A stretch of DNA of 64,000 nt from Toxonevra muliebris (taxonomy: Eukaryota; Arthropoda; Insecta; Diptera; Pallopteridae): contig OY829326.1 in the NCBI GenBank assembly GCA_963691655.1, positions 12,884,878 to 12,948,877 on the forward strand, in the 5' to 3' direction. Under the pieces are notes generated by a model. The model was not told the DNA's origin. It did no database searches and saw nothing but the letters and a program-made list of their open reading frames with translations. Both the position numbers and the translations under genes were made by a program. Positions 1 through 12,030 of this stretch are shown piece by piece (position 1 is the stretch's first letter; every line of letters begins with the position of its first letter).

Positions 1-3000
1 CGGAACACGGTTTATGAAAGTTGTGGCAATAGTTGATTTTCAACGCATGCGCTGTTACCTCTTTTAGCCCTTCTAGACCCAACAGATCTGCCAATGTTGC
101 CAACTCCATTAAGCTAATGCCGTCTGGTGGATGCGAGGCACCCGAATATATGTGGCACAATGCGAAATGAACTGCCGAATAGGAATAGCCTTGCAGCGAC
201 ACCGCATTTTGCGATCCGCGTCCTGCTAGCATAGCTGCAAAATATTGGCAACGCGAACGCAAAATGCATTTGTGCGCTTTGATGCGTCTCCCATGCACTT
301 CCACAACCATATCGGTGGCGATTTCTTGCAGAAACATTTTCAGCAAATCTTCGCCGAGTCGACGGGGCTGACGACACGAAATGGAAGACTCATCCATGCC
401 TGAACGACTAAAACTCGAGGCTAGACTTGAATCAGCACTTATATCGGTTTGAATGTAGTCCATTTGGTCGAGTATCATATCGTTCGGCAGTGAATTGGAG
501 AACTCCTTCGAGAAATTCGGAAATAGACGAGACAAACTGCGTATATTCTCCACCGAACTGGTGATGTTCAGGAAACTGTTACCTGTAGAACGAGTCATAG
601 CCCACGAATGCGGTCGCACCTTAGACTCATCGCGGAAAAGTCGATTGATCTGGCGATGGTTGCCGACACTTTTGCTCATGGATTCGGGTGAGTGTAGCTC
701 GAATTTCACCGGCTTGTCCATATCGGATAGTTTGACAAAGGAAGATTTCTCAGCTGTGTCACTGTGTTCGTTGACGGTTTCTAGTAGCATTTTCTGTTTT
801 TCAATGGTTGCATGCAGTGTTTCCATCGTGTGACCGGCGGCATTCTTTTTCGGTGACGAAGTTTCCTTAGCCTCGATTATAGTCTCCATAATAATGGCTG
901 ACGAGCGATTTGATGGAATTTGCGAAAGCGGTTGTTGAGGTTGCTGCTGCTGTTGTTGTTGTAGCAGTGCCGCTTCGCGAATTGCCAACTCCTCGTCTTG
1001 TTGAAAGGTCAAGTCATCCGTATCAGTAGTAGATGCGGGTGAAAGATCTTTCGAGAGTATGCCATCAGTTATGGAGGCTAAGCTGCTTTTGTCAAATGTT
1101 TCATTGATTTGCACATCACGACGCCTCTTTTTCATTCTTGTTGTTCCATTTGCAGGATTTAATAACTCTTCTTCTCGTTCGCCGCCCGACATAGAATTGC
1201 GTGCCGAGTTGTTTGAGCAAGTACTCAACTCCGACTTAGAGCCAGTATAATCATCATAGGGTGACAGTGAACTATCGACTGATAGCGAAGATGCTTTCGA
1301 GATTATCGGCAATTTGTCAATGATGCTCATTAACCCGTTGCCATTTTCTTTCGATTCTCCATTAGCGGTTAAACTAATCGAACGTTTGTAATCATGTGGA
1401 ACGCCATCCTTAACTGGACCGTTACCCCAAGAATGCCGTTTGGCAGCAGCTTCATTTTGCGCACGCTGTTGTTGAGAGATACGGCGAATGGCTGCCACTG
1501 TTATCGGTGCTTCTAGATTGCATTTGTAGTCTAGCGACTTACTTTCGCCGGTATCATTATCGTACATGTTCTTGAAGTTACTACTCTTTGCCATTAGAGT
1601 TTCGGTTGAGCTGGCACTGGATTTCATTGCATCTTCGGAGCGCCTCTGCGTTGAAGTGAAAGAACTGGAAAGACGTTGAGCCAAATTAAACGGTTCCCTT
1701 TTAGTATTCGTACCGGCCTTCTTGTCACCGATATCGATGAACATACTAAAGATATTTTTCTTATCACTAGGATCCTCTGATGGCACCTCCAACGTCTCAC
1801 TTCCCGTTGGTTCGCATTCACTTTTTGAAAGATTCACAAAGAACCCGCCAGACTTTGGTGCAGTGTATGACTTACTCATCGCCTGAGGCTTTATTTGTTT
1901 TGTATTGAGATCATCAGCTGGCTTTTTGTCCATATCGTCTAGTGACACATAGAAGCCACAGCCACTTTTATTCGAGCTAACAGAATCGGATCGTTCTCTA
2001 AATTTACCTGACGCCCCAGCCTCCATGCTCGACGACGAACTTGTACTTTTACGGCGCTCTGGTCTGCAGTCACTCATATCTACTACCCATGACGCTATTC
2101 CCGATATCGGTTTACGAGTTTTCGGTTTAGAACGTAATTCCACTTCTTCGTCCCCATCCTCGCCGAGTGGATGAGTCCTCTCAAAATCCAATGACACAAA
2201 GCCACCTGAAACAACTGGACAGGTGTCCGTTCTTCGTTTTATAGGTGGACTTTCACATTGTTTTATGCTGAAATCTTTAATGGATGCACCACCAGAGATT
2301 ATCGGATTCGCTTCATCGAATTTTGAACGTTTTGGTGTGCGAGGCATCGGTATGGGTGAGTCTGTTGCATCACTACAATAGGCACCAGAGTCACGCTGAT
2401 GCGACAGAGAGGATGATAATGTGCAGTCGCGATGTATGGAAGAAGTATTGCTCGAACCATTGTCAATATGAACAATGGAGTTGTGTGGAGTTTCCGGAAG
2501 CATGCACGGTTTTGGTATACTATGTCCATCATACTCTTCTACATGATGACGCCCACTACCGCTGGGACGATGTTCATGCTCCGACCAAACCAGGCTTGGT
2601 GCTGGACTAGATGAAGAATAATCTGTAGTGTAACTGAGATCACTGTGTACTGCGTTAGCGGCATTCGGAAGAGTAGTAGAAGGTGGCGCAGCATTATGAG
2701 TGGTAAATTTGGGACTTACTCCTAAAGGATGAATGCTGAATTGCTGCATATTATGCTGAAAAGTATAAGGAGACGATTTACGTTCTTGTTCGCGACGCAT
2801 TTTTACAACCTCCGAAGAATCCGAAGAGTCTACATCGGCCGCAAGCGATACAGAAGCCTCTGTAGCATCTTCATGGCCATGAGCATCTTTGTCAAAGTCA
2901 TTCTTAGCATTATTATGTAATGGAACTTTTGCCGTGGCATGCTCACGTTTCCAGAGTTTCTCTTCATCGGAAAGATTATTCGTCGATGATGCTGAAGCAC

Positions 3001-4411
3001 CAGAGTTTGGCTTCTGGGGAGAGTCAGCACCGGAATTAGAGCTCGAGCTAGACTTAGATCGCAAGCTCGTCGTTGAGAAAGAGGTTTCGGGCAAGTCTTT
3101 TGATTTCAATTTGCACTTTGCAAATGCTTTATGGAATGTCTCAAGTTTCTTCGTGGGTGATTCATCATCTTCTTGAACATTTTTCACAATATCGTCGATA
3201 TCATTCTCATCTTCATGAGTGTCGAGATCATCATTCGATTGTTGTCCATCTAAACTGGGAAACGACAGTACCTCATCTTCATCGCGCAGAGAAGAAGCAT
3301 CAATAAAGCACGCACTAGTACCAGACGTCGATAGAGCATTCTCGCGTTTCTCCAGTTCGCGCAGCAAGCAAGTGGCGCTACCACCGGCTGCAAAGAGAGA
3401 ACTTGTGTCAGCGGTTACTGCAGCTCCGGAAGAATATGTTCGTTCGCGCAAATATGGTGATATATCAGGTTCTTTTAAAAGATTTAAACTAGAGTCTTCC
3501 CTAAGATTATCATCTGCAGTTTTATCTTTCTCCTTTAGTTTCTCCAGTCGAACCTGCTGAACTTTTCGTTCATTTTGCAGAAATTCTGTGCAGCTGCTAT
3601 GTAAATCAGCGTCGCATACATTTGTAATTGCGGATGTGACAGGTGGTGGTGGTGGCGGTGGTAATTGTGACACAATTGCCATACTGACTGTGGCGACACC
3701 GGCAGCTGTAGTTGCAGTCACAGCATGCGGAAATACTGATTCCCATGATCCAGTCTCCGATGAGATCGATGATGTTTCCATTATGACAATCTCTTCATTT
3801 TGTCGTTGTTTCTCCTCTTTCGAAGTAGAGTGCAAAGCGGCATTGGCGGCAAGAGCACCATTGGTTATCATGGAGGTTAGCTTTAACGGAGGCAATGCGC
3901 TGCTGCTGCTGCTATCATATACTTTATTATCGATGACAGCAACACTAGATGAAGCACCGTCACCATTGCATATACATTCAGATTCAGCAACGGGAACGAT
4001 GCCAGCTATATCACTTGGACTACTATTAGCGCTACTACTGACTGGAGAGAACGTATCACGTTCTTCATCGCCTAAATCTACTTCACAAGTTTTCGTTGAA
4101 GATGCACTACCCTGACGTGGTAATAAATCTAATGCAGGCAATGTAGTACGTCGCAAATCTTCACTATATTGCGGTGGGGAAGATGTTGTTGATGAGCTGC
4201 TGCTGCTACTAATGATATTGGAGCAGCAGCTGGAATTGGAGTTGGGTGATTTATCGTTAGTCATCGCCAATGGTTCTTGTTGCTGCTGATGTGCCAATGA
4301 CCTTCCTGTTGTTATGCTGTTGCTATTGTGTTGTGAAGACGACTCAATGCCATTGGCAACGTTACGAATTGGTGAGTGGTGTGATGTTGCTGCCGCTGCT
4401 GCACTATCCAT
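1..4411 (-). CDS. gprs: Serine-rich BTB/POZ-domain protein, gprs-like (partial, C-terminus beyond left edge)
   Basis: A single uninterrupted frame reads from the ATG at 4411-4409 to the left edge, giving at least 1,470 residues with no stop. The start is supported by the context AACAATGG and an in-frame TAA two codons upstream (4417-4415). About the first 1,345 residues look disordered: very rich in Ser, Thr, Asp and Glu, with Ser runs near residue 65, a seven-proline run (about 3640-3660) and a seven-glutamine run (941-961). A BTB/POZ fold then begins near residue 1350, recognisable from MFLQEIATDMVVEV, HKCILRSRCQYFAAML and LADLLGLEGLKEV. The last window residues (NYCHNFHKPC) are still coding. 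BTB domains usually mediate dimerisation or cullin-3 recruitment; which applies here is not visible. A long Ser-rich N-terminus before one BTB domain is what I recall for Drosophila serine-enriched protein (gprs). The coding call is very sure; the name is moderately sure. The whole visible CDS is one exon of more than 4.4 kb, which is long for a fly. Confidence 0.85.
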   Translation of the reverse strand, partial: MDSAAAAATSHHSPIRNVANGIESSSQHNSNSITTGRSLAHQQQQEPLAMTNDKSPNSNSSCCSNIISSSSSSSTTSSPPQYSEDLRRTTLPALDLLPRQGSASSTKTCEVDLGDEERDTFSPVSSSANSSPSDIAGIVPVAESECICNGDGASSSVAVIDNKVYDSSSSSALPPLKLTSMITNGALAANAALHSTSKEEKQRQNEEIVIMETSSISSETGSWESVFPHAVTATTAAGVATVSMAIVSQLPPPPPPPVTSAITNVCDADLHSSCTEFLQNERKVQQVRLEKLKEKDKTADDNLREDSSLNLLKEPDISPYLRERTYSSGAAVTADTSSLFAAGGSATCLLRELEKRENALSTSGTSACFIDASSLRDEDEVLSFPSLDGQQSNDDLDTHEDENDIDDIVKNVQEDDESPTKKLETFHKAFAKCKLKSKDLPETSFSTTSLRSKSSSSSNSGADSPQKPNSGASASSTNNLSDEEKLWKREHATAKVPLHNNAKNDFDKDAHGHEDATEASVSLAADVDSSDSSEVVKMRREQERKSSPYTFQHNMQQFSIHPLGVSPKFTTHNAAPPSTTLPNAANAVHSDLSYTTDYSSSSPAPSLVWSEHEHRPSGSGRHHVEEYDGHSIPKPCMLPETPHNSIVHIDNGSSNTSSIHRDCTLSSSLSHQRDSGAYCSDATDSPIPMPRTPKRSKFDEANPIISGGASIKDFSIKQCESPPIKRRTDTCPVVSGGFVSLDFERTHPLGEDGDEEVELRSKPKTRKPISGIASWVVDMSDCRPERRKSTSSSSSMEAGASGKFRERSDSVSSNKSGCGFYVSLDDMDKKPADDLNTKQIKPQAMSKSYTAPKSGGFFVNLSKSECEPTGSETLEVPSEDPSDKKNIFSMFIDIGDKKAGTNTKREPFNLAQRLSSSFTSTQRRSEDAMKSSASSTETLMAKSSNFKNMYDNDTGESKSLDYKCNLEAPITVAAIRRISQQQRAQNEAAAKRHSWGNGPVKDGVPHDYKRSISLTANGESKENGNGLMSIIDKLPIISKASSLSVDSSLSPYDDYTGSKSELSTCSNNSARNSMSGGEREEELLNPANGTTRMKKRRRDVQINETFDKSSLASITDGILSKDLSPASTTDTDDLTFQQDEELAIREAALLQQQQQQQPQQPLSQIPSNRSSAIIMETIIEAKETSSPKKNAAGHTMETLHATIEKQKMLLETVNEHSDTAEKSSFVKLSDMDKPVKFELHSPESMSKSVGNHRQINRLFRDESKVRPHSWAMTRSTGNSFLNITSSVENIRSLSRLFPNFSKEFSNSLPNDMILDQMDYIQTDISADSSLASSFSRSGMDESSISCRQPRRLGEDLLKMFLQEIATDMVVEVHGRRIKAHKCILRSRCQYFAAMLAGRGSQNAVSLQGYSYSAVHFALCHIYSGASHPPDGISLMELATLADLLGLEGLKEVTAHALKINYCHNFHKPCS

Positions 4412-5902
4412 TGTTTATTCTTTCTGCTTCAATAACGACAAATGCTATTGTTGTCAACTAAATAACTATATGCTAGATCTCAAAACTGATATTACTTAGC
4501 TTCAAGTCGACACCGCTGTGAGCTGCGCTTCATTTAGCAATTAGACAATGTTACTTGGCGGTTGCCACTAGCTGGTGATCGTTCGCTTTGCTCGAACGCT
4601 TAAGTTTAAAGTCACGTTCTTGTGTCTACAGTAGCGAGTTGTCGCTATGGAATTTCAAATACGACTTTGTTGCTGTTTTTGTTGTCGTCGTTTGTTTTTA
4701 TGTTCGTGTTTATGCCAAATGAGCAACTGCAACTTTTCAATAGACAATATTCTATCGATACCTTGCTGTTGCTATTGGCTGAGTGGACTTGAGCTTAAAC
4801 TTTTGATACAACAATGGCGCTTCAGGTATTTTATTTAAATTTCTTTCTTTATGAATATAAAAGGGAAGCCTTCTATACCATCATCAGCGTCTTTCTTCGT
4901 CAACTACTATTAATTACGAATGTGTATGTTTTTATTTTCTATACATGTAGATGTATAGGTGCTTCCTTTTGTGGAGTTTCTTTTCTTGATGAGACGTGAG
5001 CGTTCTTTACATGGCAACGTAATGCATTCCTTTGATTTTTGCTGTTTTTCGTTCTTGGCAACAATATTTAAAATTTTCTATTATTATTATTCTTAAAGCA
5101 GCAATGTTCTTCTCTTTTTATGCATTTCTTTTTGTCATTCCGCTATCGTTGTTTCTCGTTGTCCTCACCGCTGCTGCTGCTGCTGATAAGTTGTTGTTTA
5201 CTCATCCACAACCGGCAACTTGCATACAATTCAAAAATAACATCAGTTTTGTATTTCTTGTATTGTTTTTACTGTAATCGATATACACGCTGCACGCTAT
5301 GTTGTTCCTTTGTGTCGTCAGTCGTTGTGTTGTTTCCAACTTGTCTTTTTAATTTTGATTATGTTGTTGTTATAATATTGTTGCTATTGCTGTTTGCTGT
5401 TTTCTGCTGCTCCTGCTGCAGTTGTTGCTAGTTATTTTTATGTCTGCTGCTTTTTTGTGGTTACACAGCCACGTTGTTGCTAACTTACTTCACTAAGTTG
5501 TTGGTGCGACTGTGACTATTGGTTGCTGCTGTCACGCTTGCTTTTCAATGCTGCTTGCTGCTTGTGGTTTAGACAAATACGAATAAAAATTGCATTGGCA
5601 CCTCTTAAATGTATACAACAACAAATATGTATGTATCTGTGTATCTGCCACAAAGTATCTGGTTCTACTGTTGATTATGTGTTAATGATACAAAAAGCCA
5701 GCAAAATCTTTCAGTCGTTCGTTCGTTACTCGTTTGTTTGTTTATTTAATTCCTTTTTTTTTTTTTCAAAACACAATATAACTTGACAATTTTTTTAGTG
5801 CTGTTTGTTATTGCTGTGAAATATTTTGCAAACATTTGCTCGCCGCTGATTTATTTCATGATGATTGCAGTTGAAGTTGAAATTGTTGTTGGTATAATTA
5901 AC
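4412..5902 (-). other. Probable 5' UTR exon of the BTB gene
   Basis: Upstream of the ATG at 4411 the minus strand is rich in CAACAA/CAGCAG runs typical of fly 5' UTRs and has stops in the coding frame. At 5903-5904 the minus strand reads a pyrimidine-rich tract ending in ccattgcag, a good 3' splice site, so the exon that carries the start codon probably begins at 5902. The leader would then be about 1.5 kb long and joined to a first exon further right, which I could not pin down. Confidence 0.45.
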
Positions 5903-6942
5903 CTGCAATGGAGAAACAAATAAACAAAGTATTTAGTTTTTATTTTTCTTTTAGATTATTCAAATAATAATTTTAATTATAGAGCTAGAGAAAAAAAGGT
6001 AATTTTTGCAAAATTTGCTTAACAAAAAAAAAAAAAAAAATTAACAAAATTTTTTAAAACATTTCCTACTTTATATCTAATAATTATTAATTATTTACAT
6101 ATTTATTTATTGTTTAGCTTCACTTTTGTTGAGAGATAAACCTGTTTGCTATTCACGCTTTACAATTTGCTTTTACACATTATGTTTGCATTTGCTATTT
6201 CGTAATACATATTAATTCAATTCAATTTAGTTAATATTAGATATGTATATATATTATATAAACTTTATTTGTATATTATTATATTTTGCATTACAAAAGC
6301 ATTTCTTCTATTTTTATGCAAATACAAAAAGCGCAAAATAAATATAAATGACGCCGTAATATTTTACAATAATTTTATTGTATGTAAAACAAATTACTTA
6401 ATATAAAAGATATACAAAGTGAATATATGGCAGCTATTTAGTAGTGAACGCCTTCATTTGTTTGTAAACATTATAATGAACTGCAACGATAAGTTTCCCA
6501 TATATAAACATATGTACCTGCATGTGTGCTTGCCAAAAGGGTCATCACTTTTTAATAAAATCTACCTAATGCATATGAGTCACAGCCAACTTAGTCACAA
6601 ACAAACTAAGACTAGAAATCTATCTAATACAATTGAACTAAGCTCGTAATAAGCCATGAAATTTTTGAAATACGTTTTTTTTGTTGCATTTTCGAGTTTC
6701 GCTACCCGATCTACAAGTACAGCCATGAACAAAAGTTCGAAATTGTGTTTCTTTTAAATATCCGAAATTGACTAAGGAGCTATCTGGATGGGAAAAATGA
6801 GGAAGTTTTTTTGAAATACTTATCGTCTTTTCTCCGCTGGCTCTTCTCTTTAATCTTAAAAAGCTGGAGCCTTTATTGTAGTATTTGAACCAATGACTGC
6901 CATTTTACATAATTAACAAGATGTAGATGTAATAGTATATGT
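5903..6942. other. AT-rich intronic or intergenic sequence
   Basis: Very AT-rich DNA with A and T runs (A17 near 6025) and TATATA stretches. The short open frames here have no codon structure or recognisable residues. It is probably 5' intron of the minus-strand BTB gene. I see no element. Confidence 0.5.
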
Positions 6943-6945
6943 GAT

Positions 6946-7099
6946 CTGGACTATGAAAAGGGAGTTTATGTGCAAAAACACACTTTCAAGATACCAAGCT
7001 GAGTTAGGGTTCATTGTCAAGTGTACCATTCTCTATAAGAATCATCCAAAACCTCAAAGTGGATCTTTTGACACATAAACTCCCCTTTCGTAGTCCAGG
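6946..7099. repeat. Short inverted-repeat element (MITE or hairpin)
   Basis: Arms at 6946-6972 and 7072-7099 are inverted copies: ctggactatgaaaagggag on the left and its complement with two or three changes on the right. They are separated by about 99 bases. The shape fits a small MITE or a long hairpin transcript. I see no clear target duplication. Confidence 0.5.
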
Positions 7100-7429
7100 T
7101 CAGTATTTTAGTGTAAAAAGCTCTTCAATTATATTCATATTTCAGTTGAACTTTGTCAGTGGTGTAGAATGGTCGTCACTGATTTGAACTCTGTTAAAAT
7201 TAGTCCAAAACAGCGAAGGCATAGAGAAAATTATTAGGTCCGAGTGTTCTATATTTTCAGAAAGCCAAGCAATTAACCCATTTTCAGAAAGTTTTCAGGT
7301 AAAATCAACTTCAAACTCTACTGAGAAGGAAGAACTGACATTATAGATGTTACAAAGTAAATTCGCCTCAAGGGTTAAAGATTACTAGAATTCAAAATAC
7401 ATTAGGGACACTGAATTAAAATATTTTTT

Positions 7430-7560
7430 TGTATTCATTATGAAAGCACGGTGTACACCCTCAATGGAATATTGTGCTGTGATAGTAGGATCTAGGACTT
7501 AGAGTTTAGAGTTGAAGGTGGGCTGGACTAAACCAAAGTAATCAGTCACGAGGACCATTG
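7430..7560 (+). pseudogene. Possible LINE reverse-transcriptase remnant
   Basis: One frame reads PSMEYCAVIVGS, resembling the conserved RPxMEYCxxIWG stretch after the reverse-transcriptase core of R1/Jockey-like LINEs. Stops follow at once, and the flanks (7150-8000) look like further decayed transposon sequence that I cannot assign. Confidence 0.3.
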
Positions 7561-7599
7561 TACTATACCCTAAGATAGAACCAGTAGAAAAGAGTAGAA

Positions 7600-10500
7600 A
7601 GACAGGAAAGTTAAGTGGGGATAAATGTGAAGAAGAAAGGTCTCGAGTTTCTCAATCTCGAACTTCTTTATTTCACTGATGAACTTTAGAAGCTCAGGAA
7701 GAGGGAGAATATGGACACTATTCACACTCAAGACATCACTCCCCAACATCAACACGCTACAACGCTACAAAGTTAATACTCCGTAGTATCGTCGTCCTCA
7801 ATATTCGATTGGCAAATTGGATCGGTGATGACGTCCATGTTAGTCATAAGCTGACCACATGTATTGTGCCCTGTGACACCCACCAATAATCTCAGGTCCT
7901 TTCTCTCAGTTTCCGAATAAATTCCGCTGATTTCCTGTTAGGCTGTCTCACGAAGCACTTTGAGGAGCTAGGACTACTATACGTCCCGTTTTAGATAGAT
8001 TTGTCTTTATTTATCGTTTGCTATGCTCCGCTACTGCGCTAAAATGTCATTTTTCTCGTTAAAGTAGGAATTTTTTGACCATTGGTTACTAGGTTATAGG
8101 TACATAAATGTATAAGTACTTCGGCATTATTCCTTTTTCTTAAGATCCTAAACAATTGATAAGTTTATAACGAACGCGTAATTTTTCATGTATTGCTTAT
8201 CGCGTGTAAAACAAAAAGTAAAATTTAGACATTATGAAAATGAACTTTTATCAGGTTTAATGGACGCTTTGCCAAAAAGACCACAACTGTGAGCAGATAT
8301 AGAGACAGGCAAATGGCCGTTTTCATCCGCATCAGTCACGAATCCTCATCATTGATCTTAGGGATGGTTTTTATTAGTATTTCAACACTCTGTATAAGTC
8401 AAATTTATTTTATGGTATTTAAGCAGAGGCAACAATGGTAAGTATCAGGGCTTGAAATCAACTGTATATTTCGATTTGTCTTGTTAATCCATCCTAGATT
8501 TATGATAGTGCTATTTAACTAACTCAAAAGAATCACGAACTTTTATATTTAAAAATTCTTGACAAATATGAGTATTAAATGTACGTATATATTTACAATT
8601 ATAAAAACTCAAATAACTTTAAACACTTGACATATTATTCATCCTTCCAATTTCAATAAACAAACATAAAAAGATTTTTAATGGAAATACCACAAAATAT
8701 ATATATTAAAAAAAAAAATTTAAGAAAAAATAAATATTTAAACTGCTGCTTAAAATTCACTGATAGTCTCTCACATTCAGGCTGTATAAACATAAATATT
8801 TTCTGCATTATTTTACGTTTTCAACAGAATTTTTAAGAAAAGAAAATTAAAAAAAAAAAAGAATAATAAATTCGAACATTTGTTTACATTAAGTATACAA
8901 ATATATATACTCAGTAGGAAATGGAGCAACAATATCAAGAATGAACGCAACAACATATGAAGTTTAAGACTGACCCACAAGGATATGCATGGCAGAACTT
9001 TTCGTTGAAAAATTAAAGAAATCAGAGATAAATTTTTCATTGGTTATCAGAATTGAACTGACCTGAAGAAAGCTTATCTAAAAAATATTAAAATGAATTT
9101 GAGAAGATTCCTGATTTTCATGCGTGGTACTAAACTCATTTCTCTGACTATGTTACAGCGCCATAAATTCTGAGCCACATTCGTTCGGCATCTGTTGCAA
9201 AATTCCTACAGGGGACAAACGTATATATGAATAAACAAATATATGAGTCTGAAATTAGTATGAATGTTAGCATTTTGAATGCTATGAATTTTGTTTTCAT
9301 TTTTTCATTTCTTTTCTATTTGTATGCACATTTCGCTTTCATATGCAAGTGGATATTTAATTTCTTAAAAGAATAAAAAGTGAATTATAAACATTTTTAA
9401 CTTTAGTTTGCATCGCCATAGTCTGTGAAATTCAATTCTATACTTGTGAAAACGATATTGAAAATAAATATGTATACAATAGAATATGCCAAGCTGAAAA
9501 ATATTAAATTCACTTAAGAATATTAAAAAGTTGTTCAAAGTATGAAACATTTGTAAACAATTCGATAGCTTAAGATACTTAAGTCTTTTATATAAACACA
9601 TTTATGCTGTAAACTCAAATTACAATTAAAATAAAGAATGACAAAGGCATTACATATAACATTCTCTACATGACACAAAGATTAGTAGAAGTATTTTTTT
9701 TTTTTGTTATATGCAAGTACACAAGTAAACATTACAAAATTAAAGAGCAATGTTAAAATATCCATATACACCTATAAGTTCTAGTGTAGGGTATACAATT
9801 AATATTTTACATGGGTACATACAACAGCTTTTGTATTTATTTGAACGCGTGTATATTTAAATGTTTATATTATTCAATACAAGTGCAGCTGATAGACGCT
9901 CAAGTGTGTGTTTGAGTATGTACATGTGTTTGCCTACTTAAAGTGGGTGTTGACGCTATAGCATTCGCTTCAATTTGTGGGTGTATAATTAAGATTTTTA
10001 TTTTAAATTTTTCTATTATTATTTAATAATAAAATTATTAATTATTTCATAAATGTGATAACAATAAACTTTCCTATTGTAGTCGACGACGACGATGACG
10101 ACAGGGATTGAGTTTAAGTAACAGCGATATCAAATTTTTCCTAACTATTTCTCTAAATTTATTGTAAAACTTAATTTTCTACATTTACATGCATATGTTT
10201 TATGTGGTATTCTCTGATAAATTCGGTCAACTACATTTATATTTTATATTCAAATTCTTATCAGACTTTAAGAGTTCAACAAACTTCATCAACAAATTGT
10301 GCGCATATAAATAAAAATGAATGTATGCAACACGAACATAGATAGAGAAGCAGAAAGATACAAACTAAAATTAGTCGTAGAAAGTTCAATGAAATTGTTT
10401 ATATTATGGGTATATAATTGTGGGTAATTTTCCACTTTGTTTTTTGAACAAATGTTAGCTTTTATTTTCTGATATTGTCACTAATTTAATATGCTACTTG

Positions 10501-10620
10501 ATATAATTGCTATTATAATTAGTTAGTATTTAAATGAACGAAATGTTGTTAATTATTTATAGTTATTTAATTTATTATTATAAACCGTAGCTACAGAGCA
10601 TTTTCTTTTTTCATTATAAT
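7600..10620. other. Non-coding AT-rich sequence with one dispersed repeat
   Basis: No convincing coding sequence. The stretch from 7690 to 8000 is less AT-rich and probably decayed transposon. A 68-bp block at 8337-8404 recurs near 35.5 kb (separate entry). The rest is simple A/T-rich DNA with long T or A runs and TATATG-type repeats. Confidence 0.5.
8337..8404 (+). repeat. Dispersed repeat, copy 1 (pair with 35477-35550)
   Basis: The block with cctcatcattgatctt and gtatttcaacactct matches 35477-35550 (cctcatcagtgatctt, gtatttcaacattct) in the same orientation, with a small insertion in the second copy. It is a diverged member of some interspersed repeat family. No coding potential is visible. 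Confidence 0.5.
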
Positions 10621-10854
10621 TTGTTTATTATTATTTTATTATGTATTATATATCAGACCAATAAGACACTAGCCGTTTACTGTAGCACGAGAATAGACGG
10701 AAGAAATCATATGGAATCTGAGGACATTTCCACTATTCGCCGGATCATATACAGTAACTTACAAAATTTTTGGGACACAATAAATAGCCAAAAATGGCTT
10801 CAAATCAAAAAGTAACAGCGTTATTGTCTACTTATCCAGAGGTACAGAAAAGGA

Positions 10855-12030
10855 AATAAAATTTTGAAATCTTCAGTTTCCAAAAGGGTCAGAATTCGTG
10901 AAATCAATTTTTTCTCAGATTTTAATGTAAATATGGAAATTAGTAAGTTTCTATAAGAAAATACGATTCCCAAATTTTTAGCTCATAAAATTTTTTTTTC
11001 CCAACTTATTGACAATTATTGATATTAATAATTTTAGGAAGTTTTTTTTTTCAATTTGATGTATTTCGGGATCTGCTCGACCAAATTTATCGAAATTTTC
11101 AGGACTACTTCTTTTTCAGTGATAGCGCAAAAACTTAAATTTTCTAAAAAAAAAAGTAAAAGAAAAAATGTATTTTTGGACTTTTTGTTTCCAACCCAAA
11201 AAATTTATTAATTACAAATGTGACATTAAAAAAGGTCTATTAATTTTCTATGTAAAAAATCTAATTTTTTTTGCTCTACGCTTAGTATTATTAAAGTTAT
11301 GATACATAATTTGGGGGCAAATATTTTTCTTAAGGGATTTTTTTAAACACCCTGTATCTCAGTGGAGGTTGAAAATACACACTATATCCAGAAATATTTT
11401 TTTCCTGAACAAACCGGAGAGTCTATATTTGACGATAATCGATTTATTTATAATAATAAATAGTGAAATTTGCATAGTAGAAAATGTCTTCGTAAATTTT
11501 GTTTTGCGAGCGACAGCGCACTTACTCCAAATGCGACAAAACGTTGTGCAGTGCTGATTTGAAAAATCGTAAATTCTAAACAAAAAATGGACACTCTTAC
11601 TAGCAATGTTTATGATTTTTTCAGATTTTTTCATGCCCCAGAACAATGTTTGCTTGCTAATTGTTATAAACAAATACTTATAACTAAACAAATTAACGTT
11701 ATTTGAAAAACGTTATCGAAAAAAATTCTTCATAAACTATCACTAAAAAAGGAAGTAGTCCTAAAAATTTCGATAAATTTGGTCGAGCAGATCCCGAAAT
11801 ACATCAAATTGAAAAAAAAACTTCCTTAAATTATTAATATCAATAAATTGTAAAAAAAAAATTTTATGAGCTAACAATTTGGGAATCGTGTTTTCTTGTA
11901 GAAACTTACTAATTTCCATATTTACATTAAAATCTGAGAAAAAATAATTTTCAGTGATTGATTTCACGAATTCTGACCCAAAAGGGTCTTTAAACTCCCG
12001 AAATTTCGACAATAAAATTTTTAAATTTTT
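10855..12030. mobile_element. Foldback DNA element with about 243-bp inverted arms
   Basis: The segment 10886-11127 recurs inverted at 11736-11979 with few differences; both contain, for example, gatctgctcgaccaaattta (left) and its complement. The spacer is about 600 bp. Weaker similarity continues outward to about 10855 and 12030. A 92-codon open frame in the right arm (12039-11761, minus) is interrupted by stops in the left arm and is probably coincidental. No transposase is recognised, so this looks like a non-autonomous long-TIR element of unknown superfamily. Confidence 0.6.

Noticed and set aside
114..3560. Several open frames of 60-110 codons on both strands in this stretch
   Set aside because: All lie inside and out of frame with the single 1,470-codon minus-strand coding region.
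10621..10815. 64-codon open frame, somewhat less AT-rich
   Set aside because: No family resemblance and no splice sites that extend it; it borders a foldback element and may be part of old transposon sequence.
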